A stretch of 14,054 nt of DNA, taken from Gammaproteobacteria bacterium (lineage in GTDB: Bacteria; Pseudomonadota; Gammaproteobacteria; Steroidobacterales; Steroidobacteraceae). A program made the translations under genes and the position numbers. Below the pieces are notes generated by a model. The model searched no databases and was not told the DNA's origin. It saw only the letters and a list, made by a program, of their open reading frames with translations. The stretch lies in the NCBI GenBank assembly GCA_029857655.1, contig JAOUGR010000014.1, positions 1-14,054 of the forward strand, read 5' to 3'. Shown in pieces: positions 9,821-14,054 of the stretch. Numbering within the stretch: the first letter of the stretch is position 1; every line of letters starts with the position of its first letter.

Positions 9821-9838
9821 GGGGTCCTGTGGGACCCC
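9821..9838 (-). other. Perfect GC-rich hairpin between tRNA-Leu and nuoA
   Basis: Read on the minus strand, GGGGTCC-CACA-GGACCCC forms a perfect 7-bp stem with a 4-base loop, about 25 bases after the tRNA 3' end and about 64 bases before the nuoA GTG. No U tract follows (GCGGACGGTTACAATG), so it is not a classical intrinsic terminator. It could be a processing signal, an RNA 3'-end stabiliser for the upstream transcript, or a weak attenuator upstream of nuo. The structure is seen; the role is inference. Confidence 0.45.
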
Positions 9839-9863
9839 TGCGAACGCATGCTGGGTATGCAAA

Positions 9864-9948
9864 TGGTGCCGGCGGTCGGACTCGAACCGACACGGGTTTC
9901 CCCACTAACCCCTCAAGCTAGCGCGTCTACCAATTCCGCCACGTCGGC
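9864..9948 (-). tRNA. tRNA-Leu, anticodon GAG
   Basis: Complete class II tRNA of 85 nt including an encoded CCA end (9866-9864). D arm GCG-GAATTGGTAGA-CGC, anticodon stem CTAGC/GTTAG with loop TTGAGGG (anticodon GAG at 9914-9912), a 13-nt variable arm with a GGG/CCC stem, T arm GTCGG-TTCGAGT-CCGAC and discriminator A. This reads CUC/CUU leucine codons and is the counterpart of E. coli leuU, which also lies downstream of secG. Oddly, the acceptor stem GCCGACG/CGCCGGC pairs at six positions but has A:C at position 5 (9944 with 9872). It begins 25 bases after the secG stop with no obvious own promoter, so it is probably cut from a secG-linked transcript. Confidence 0.95.
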
Positions 9949-9973
9949 AACAGGAAAAAGGAAATCGAACGGC

Positions 9974-10351
9974 TCACTCGCCGGCCGGTGCTGCCGGCGC
10001 GCTCGCAGGATCCGTCAGCTGTGGAACGGCATCGCCGTCCACGCCGACGGGCGCCGGCGCCGGCGTCGCAGGCTCAGTCACGAGCTTATCGACCAGGCTG
10101 TCGGGTGCCCGCGCTTCCGGCCGTGTCGCAAACCAGGCCAGCGACATACTAGTCATGAAGAACAGCGTCGCCATGACCGCGGTCAACTTCGAGAAGAACG
10201 TCGCCGAACCGCGGGCGCCGAAAACCGTGCCCGATGCCCCAGCTCCGAACCCGGCGCCGGCGTCGGCACCCTTGCCACGCTGCAGCAGCACGAGGCCCAC
10301 GATTCCGACGCTGAGTATCCCGTGCAATATTGTGATCAGTTGTCGAAGCAT
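9974..10351 (-). CDS. secG: Preprotein translocase subunit SecG
   Basis: Small auxiliary membrane subunit of the SecYEG channel that assists SecA-driven export. It has 125 residues from ATG at 10351 (MLRQLITILHGILS), with AGG 7 bases upstream. Two membrane helices (about 3-23 and 55-75) flank a glycine/alanine-rich cytoplasmic loop, with the family motif LLQRGKGADAGAGFG at 22-36 and GSATFFSKLT at 48-57. The tail (78-125) is rich in Ala and Pro and low in conservation, making the protein slightly longer than E. coli SecG (110). It follows tpiA by 28 bases and precedes tRNA-Leu. Confidence 0.95.
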   Translation of the reverse strand: MLRQLITILHGILSVGIVGLVLLQRGKGADAGAGFGAGASGTVFGARGSATFFSKLTAVMATLFFMTSMSLAWFATRPEARAPDSLVDKLVTEPATPAPAPVGVDGDAVPQLTDPASAPAAPAGE

Positions 10352-10379
10352 GATTGCCTGCAGTTGTATTGCGCCGCGA

Positions 10380-11129
10380 TCATTTCCCCGCCACAGCGCA
10401 GATCCTTGCAAATTCGTCCGCCTTCAGCGACGCACCGCCGATCAGGCCGCCATCCACATCCGGATTCGCGAACAGCTCCGCGGCGTTTGACGCCTTGACG
10501 CTGCCCCCGTAGAGAACCCGAAGGGAAGCCGCGATTGTAGCATCCTTTTCCGCGATCCGGCCCCGTATCAGGGCGTGGACTTCCTGCGCCTGCCCGGCCG
10601 TTGCGGTCCTGCCCGTGCCGATCGCCCAGACCGGCTCGTAGGCCACGATGGCCGCGGCAAATGCGGCGATGCCGGCGACGCCCAGAACTGCCTCGAGCTG
10701 CCGGGTGACGACCCCATTGGTGATGCCCTGCTCGCGTTCCTGGAGAGTTTCGCCGACGCACAAGATCGGCACAAGACCATGGCGCAGGACCGCAGCAAAT
10801 TTCCGCGCGACCAGCGCATCATCTTCGCCATACAGGGCGCGACGTTCCGAATGGCCGACGATCACGAAGCGGCAGCCGACATCTGCGAGCATCGCCGCCG
10901 ATACCTCGCCGGTATGGGCGCCGATGTCTTCCGCACAGACATCCTGCGCGCCAAGCATGATTGCATTGCCGTGCAGGCGCCGACCGACGTCAGGCAGGTA
11001 AACGAACGGCGGGCAGATCACGACCTCGGCGGTGCCGGCACCGGCAGCAATCAACTCGTCGACCAGGCGGCCCGCTTCGGCGCGGCTGCCGTGCATCTTC
11101 CAGTTACCGGCTACCAGTGGCCTGCGCAT
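10380..11129 (-). CDS. tpiA: Triosephosphate isomerase
   Basis: Interconverts dihydroxyacetone phosphate and glyceraldehyde 3-phosphate in glycolysis and gluconeogenesis; cytosolic TIM barrel. It has 249 residues, the normal length. Catalytic residues are in place: K11 in GNWKMHG, H93 in IVGHSERR, and E165 in AYEPVWAIGTG, followed by the flexible loop 6. The phosphate-binding GGSVKASNA (208-216) and DGGLIGGASL (226-235) complete the site. ATG at 11129 is one base after the glmM stop (TGACATG) with only a weak ribosome binding site, so it is probably coupled to glmM. The open frame further upstream (to 11207) is inside glmM and is not protein-like. Confidence 0.97.
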   Translation of the reverse strand: MRRPLVAGNWKMHGSRAEAGRLVDELIAAGAGTAEVVICPPFVYLPDVGRRLHGNAIMLGAQDVCAEDIGAHTGEVSAAMLADVGCRFVIVGHSERRALYGEDDALVARKFAAVLRHGLVPILCVGETLQEREQGITNGVVTRQLEAVLGVAGIAAFAAAIVAYEPVWAIGTGRTATAGQAQEVHALIRGRIAEKDATIAASLRVLYGGSVKASNAAELFANPDVDGGLIGGASLKADEFARICAVAGK

Positions 11130-11130
11130 G

Positions 11131-12471
11131 TCAGTTCGCCGCAGCCGCGGTGCGCACCACTTCGGCGAGCGTCGCGGCGTGACGTCCGACCGCCTGGGCG
11201 TCCTCACCCTCGACCATCACGCGAACGACCGGCTCAGTGCCGGATGCGCGCAACACGACCCGGCCACGCATGCCGAGCGCCTGTTCGACCAATGCGACGG
11301 CCGCGGCGACCGTCTTGTCGGCGGCAGCGTCAAAGCGGCGCACGACCTGCACATTGATCAGCTGCTGTGGAAACTTCTGCATGCCGGCCGCAAGCTCCGC
11401 GAGCGTCTTGCCGGTCGCCTTCATGATCGCAAGCACCTGCAACGCCACGATCAGCCCGTCGCCGGTGGTCGTCTTGTCCAGGCACAACAGATGGCCGGAC
11501 GACTCGCCACCGAGGCTGCCGCCATGGGTGCGCAGCAGCTGCAGCACGTTGCGGTCGCCCACGGCGGCGCGCAGGAATGGCACGCCGAGTTCCGCCAGCG
11601 CAAGTTCAAGCCCCAGATTCGTCATCACGGTTCCAACCACCGGTCCTTTCAGCTCGCCAGAGGCCAGCCGCGCACGCGCCAGCACGTATAGCAACTGATC
11701 GCCGTCCAGGCTGCGACCCAGGTGATCGACCATGACTACCCTGTCGCCATCGCCGTCGAGTGCAATGCCTGCATCCGCGCGTACACCGGACACCGTGAGC
11801 TTCAGCAGCCCCGGATCGGTGGAGCCACAACCGTCATTGATATTCCTGCCGTTCGGCGAGCAGCCGATCGGCACGATTTCGGCGCCGAGATCCGCAAGTA
11901 CGCGCGGTGCCACCTTGTAGGCAGCGCCATTGGCGCAGTCGATGACCAGCTTCATGCCACTCAGCGTCGTGCCAGTCTGCAATGTGGATGCACAAAAGGC
12001 CTGGTAGAGGGTCCGATCGCTGTCCACCCGCGTCGCGCGGCCCAGTGCCGCCGACTCCAGTGTCAGCGCCGGTGCGTCGAGGTGCGTCTCGATCGCCTCC
12101 TCGAGATCATCCGCCAGCTTGGCCCCGGAGCGATCGAAGAACTTGATTCCGTTGTCGTCGAAAAGATTGTGCGAGGCGCTGATCACGGCGCCGAAGTCGC
12201 AATTCAGGCGCTGGACCATGTAGGCAATGCCCGGTGTCGGCAGTGGGCCTGCCAGCAGGACATCGACGCCTGCCGCGACAAATCCGGCTTCCAGGGCCGA
12301 CTCGAACATGTATCCGGACAGCCGCGTGTCCTTGCCGACCAGCACCCGGCCGCCATTCGGCGACAGGACGCGCGCAGCAGCGCCTGCGAGCCGCAGCGCG
12401 AATTCCGCCGTCATCGGATGCGTGCCGACGCGACCGCGAACACCGTCAGTTCCGAAATATCGCCGTGCCAT
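11131..12471 (-). CDS. glmM: Phosphoglucosamine mutase
   Basis: Converts glucosamine 6-phosphate to glucosamine 1-phosphate, a precursor of UDP-GlcNAc for peptidoglycan and lipopolysaccharide. It has 446 residues, as expected. Domain hallmarks in order: FGTDGVRG (7-14), active-site serine S100 in ISASHNLFDDNGIKFF (phosphoserine in the active form), the metal loop DGDGDR (239-244), the sugar loop GGESSGH (321-327), and the phosphate loop RASGTEPVVRVM (408-419). After SASHN there is Leu, where many family members have Pro. ATG at 12471 has GGGG 7 bases upstream; an ATG one codon earlier (12474), overlapping the folP stop as ATGA, is equally conceivable. Confidence 0.96.
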   Translation of the reverse strand: MARRYFGTDGVRGRVGTHPMTAEFALRLAGAAARVLSPNGGRVLVGKDTRLSGYMFESALEAGFVAAGVDVLLAGPLPTPGIAYMVQRLNCDFGAVISASHNLFDDNGIKFFDRSGAKLADDLEEAIETHLDAPALTLESAALGRATRVDSDRTLYQAFCASTLQTGTTLSGMKLVIDCANGAAYKVAPRVLADLGAEIVPIGCSPNGRNINDGCGSTDPGLLKLTVSGVRADAGIALDGDGDRVVMVDHLGRSLDGDQLLYVLARARLASGELKGPVVGTVMTNLGLELALAELGVPFLRAAVGDRNVLQLLRTHGGSLGGESSGHLLCLDKTTTGDGLIVALQVLAIMKATGKTLAELAAGMQKFPQQLINVQVVRRFDAAADKTVAAAVALVEQALGMRGRVVLRASGTEPVVRVMVEGEDAQAVGRHAATLAEVVRTAAAAN

Positions 12472-13337
12472 CATGATTCCCCGTGCCGGCCGTTCATCGC
12501 CGTGACAATCCGGATGGCGTCGACGGTCGGACCGACGTCATGCGCACGCACGATCCTTGCCCCCCCCAGTATCGCGAGCATCGCCAATGCAAGACTCCCG
12601 CCAAGGCGCTCGCCGTCCGTGCGACCGGTCAGCTTGTCGATCATGCTCTTGCGTGAAAGCCCTGCCAGCACCGGACACCCATCCGCCGCGAGCTCGCGCA
12701 GGCGGCGCAGCAATTCGAGATTGTGCTCCACAGTCTTGCCAAACCCGAAACCCGGGTCGATGACGAGTCTGGACGCGGCGATGCCGGCATCAACGCAGCG
12801 GGCCACGCGGCCGCGGAGGAAATCCCGCACCTCTACCAGCACATCCGCGTAACGCGGCTCCTTCTGCATCGTCCTGGGCTCGCCCTGCATGTGCATCAGG
12901 CAGATCGCGACTTCAGATTTCGCCACCGTATCGATCGCACCTGGTTCGCGCAACGCGTAAACGTCATTGATCATCGACGCGCCGGCCGCAATCGCTGCAC
13001 GCATGACTTCCGGCTTGCTGGTATCCACCGAAACCGGCAACTGGATGCGTTCGACGAGCTTCTCGACCACCGGGATCACGCGCCGCAGCTCCTCGCCGAC
13101 ATCCACCGGTGCTGCACCCGGCCTGGTCGACTCGCCGCCGACATCGATGATCGCGGCACCCTCGTGCGCCATTCGTTCCGCCTGTGCAAGCGCGGCCGGC
13201 AGCGCAACGAACCGGCCACCGTCCGAGAAGGAGTCTGGCGTGACATTCAACACACCCATCACGACCGGAATGTCCAGGTTCAGGGTGTGGCGGCCGCACC
13301 GGAGTCGCATCGGGCCGGCATCGATTGCGGGATGCAC
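12471..13337 (-). CDS. folP: Dihydropteroate synthase
   Basis: Condenses 4-aminobenzoate with dihydropterin pyrophosphate in folate synthesis and is the sulfonamide target; cytosolic TIM barrel. With the GTG start it has 288 residues. Motifs: VLNVTPDSFSDGG (29-41, loop 1), GGESTRPGA (67-75, loop 2), SMINDVYAL (121-129), LVIDPGFGFGKTVEHN (191-206), LAGLSRKSM (224-232) with the substrate-binding SRKS, and RAHDV (R264, H266) for the pyrophosphate. GTG at 13337 has GGGA 6 bases upstream; ATG at 13310 (MRLRCGRHTLNLD) would match E. coli length (279 residues) but has no ribosome binding site. It follows ftsH by 29 bases, and the end meets glmM. A run of eight G lies at 12560-12567. Confidence 0.95.
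   Translation of the reverse strand: MHPAIDAGPMRLRCGRHTLNLDIPVVMGVLNVTPDSFSDGGRFVALPAALAQAERMAHEGAAIIDVGGESTRPGAAPVDVGEELRRVIPVVEKLVERIQLPVSVDTSKPEVMRAAIAAGASMINDVYALREPGAIDTVAKSEVAICLMHMQGEPRTMQKEPRYADVLVEVRDFLRGRVARCVDAGIAASRLVIDPGFGFGKTVEHNLELLRRLRELAADGCPVLAGLSRKSMIDKLTGRTDGERLGGSLALAMLAILGGARIVRAHDVGPTVDAIRIVTAMNGRHGES
12479..12482 (-). promoter_or_regulatory. Ribosome binding site of glmM
   Basis: GGGG(A) ends 7 bases before ATG at 12471 and 4 bases before ATG at 12474. The spacing favours the second ATG, giving a start MARRYFGTDG. Confidence 0.5.
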
Positions 13338-13343
13338 CGTGAA

Positions 13344-13347
13344 TCCC
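13344..13347 (-). promoter_or_regulatory. Ribosome binding site supporting the GTG start of folP
   Basis: GGGA stands 6 bases before GTG at 13337 in the short ftsH-folP gap. No comparable site precedes the alternative ATG at 13310, so this decides for the longer protein, with moderate certainty. Confidence 0.5.
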
Positions 13348-13366
13348 GCCGGCTCCGCCGCAGGGC

Positions 13367-14054
13367 TCAGGTCTGGCTGGCCGGTGGACCGATCACCGGC
13401 TCCGGCTGCGCGGCGCTACGGCCACTCACAGGGGTCGGGATTTCTTCCCAGTCCTTGGGTGGTCTGGGTTCGCGGCCGGCCATGATGTCCTTGATCATCC
13501 CTTCGTCGATCGTCTCGTACTTGATCAGCGCAGCCGCCATCGTGTCGAGCCTGTCGCGATACTCGACCAGGATCCCGCGCGCCTGCGCGTAGGCGGTGTC
13601 GACCACCTTGCGGATCTCCAGATCGATGACATGCGCCGTCTCGTCGGAGATCTGCTTGTGCTGCGTAACGGAGTGGCCGAGGAACACCTCGCCCGCATCC
13701 TCCCTGTAGGACAGCGGCCCGAGCTTCTCCGACAGGCCCCACTTCGTGACCATGTTCCGTGCGAGATTGGTCGCGCGTTCGATGTCGTTGGACGCGCCGG
13801 TCGTCACGGCTTCAGGCCCAAAGCGCAGTTCCTCGGCGATACGGCCGCCAAACAGACTGGCGATCTGGTTTTCGAGGCGGCGCTTGCTGTAGCTGTAACG
13901 ATCCTCTTCCGGCAGGAACATCGTGACGCCCAGCGCCCGACCGCGCGGGATGATCGTCACCTTGTAGACCGGATCGTGTTCGGGAAGGCTCATGCCGACG
14001 ATTGCATGACCCGCCTCGTGATAGGCGGTATTGAGCTTCTCCTGCTCGCTCATG
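13367..14054 (-). CDS. ftsH: ATP-dependent zinc metalloprotease FtsH, C-terminal part (cut by window edge)
   Basis: Membrane-anchored AAA protease that degrades misfolded membrane proteins and regulators (in E. coli also LpxC and sigma-32). Only the last 229 or so codons are here. The zinc site HEAGH is about 11 residues from the window edge, and the third ligand is the Asp in [12 protein letters not shown], as in E. coli. [11 protein letters not shown] and LFGGRIAEE are usual protease-domain sequences. The C-terminal tail ([14 protein letters not shown] and on) is Pro-rich and variable. The Met at 14053 is internal, not a start: homologues continue upstream with membrane and AAA domains, which lie outside the window. 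First gene of the ftsH-folP-glmM block. Confidence 0.96.
   Translation of the reverse strand, partial: MSEQEKLNTAYHEAGHAIVGMSLPEHDPVYKVTIIPRGRALGVTMFLPEEDRYSYSKRRLENQIASLFGGRIAEELRFGPEAVTTGASNDIERATNLARNMVTKWGLSEKLGPLSYREDAGEVFLGHSVTQHKQISDETAHVIDLEIRKVVDTAYAQARGILVEYRDRLDTMAAALIKYETIDEGMIKDIMAGREPRPPKDWEEIPTPVSGRSAAQPEPVIGPPASQT

Noticed and set aside
9821..9838. Intrinsic terminator after tRNA-Leu
   Set aside because: The stem is perfect but no U tract follows, so it is listed only as a hairpin.
9758..9862. 35-residue N-terminal extension of nuoA from ATG at 9862
   Set aside because: It would begin next to the tRNA end and cross the hairpin; the added residues do not resemble any NuoA N-terminus, while GTG at 9757 does.
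10045..10070. Short repeat of GCGCCG in the secG 3' end
   Set aside because: It encodes the Ala/Pro tail and is too short and imperfect to be a meaningful repeat element.
11722..12852. 376-codon plus-strand frame across glmM and folP
   Set aside because: It spans two certain genes in antisense and shows no family motif, so it is a GC-driven shadow. The same holds for the 12723-13592 frame.

Overview
This is a dense stretch of conserved bacterial housekeeping genes. Every supported gene lies on the minus strand, so transcription runs from position 14054 down to 1. In transcription order it holds the protease end of ftsH (cut by the window edge), folP, glmM, tpiA, secG, a tRNA-Leu(GAG), and then nuoA-B-C-D-E-F-G-H-I-J-K with the first 183 codons of nuoL. 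There are no mobile elements, CRISPR arrays, phage genes or unexplained coding regions, and no gene-free stretch longer than about 110 bases.

The gene order suggests a GC-rich gammaproteobacterium. The block ftsH-folP-glmM-(tpiA)-secG-tRNA-Leu(GAG) is also found, without tpiA, in E. coli. Having tpiA before secG and a complex I operon right after the tRNA resembles non-enteric gammaproteobacteria such as Xanthomonas, Legionella and Coxiella relatives (from memory, not searched). NuoC and NuoD are separate proteins, unlike the NuoCD fusion of enterics, and NuoG lacks the N7 cluster cysteines. I cannot support a lower taxonomic rank.

Right part (about 14054-9974): FtsH does membrane protein quality control, FolP makes dihydropteroate for folate, GlmM makes glucosamine-1-phosphate for the cell wall, TpiA is a glycolytic isomerase and SecG is a translocon subunit. 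They share no single pathway, but the gaps of 0-29 bases suggest one transcript.

Middle (9973-9758): tRNA-Leu(GAG) with an encoded CCA end, then about 106 bases before nuoA that contain a perfect 7-bp GC-rich hairpin without a U tract. This is the main non-coding interval.

Left part (9757-1): the proton-pumping NADH:quinone oxidoreductase operon. NuoE, F and G form the NADH-oxidising module, NuoB, C, D and I the quinone-linking arm, and NuoA, H, J, K and L the membrane arm. Neighbouring genes overlap by 4-10 bases or are 2-6 bases apart, which implies translational coupling to keep subunits in step. Several starts are not ATG (nuoA GTG, nuoE TTG, folP GTG).

I found no new biological system. 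The points worth checking are an A:C mismatch in the tRNA acceptor stem, the hairpin between the tRNA and nuoA, and a run of eight G in folP.
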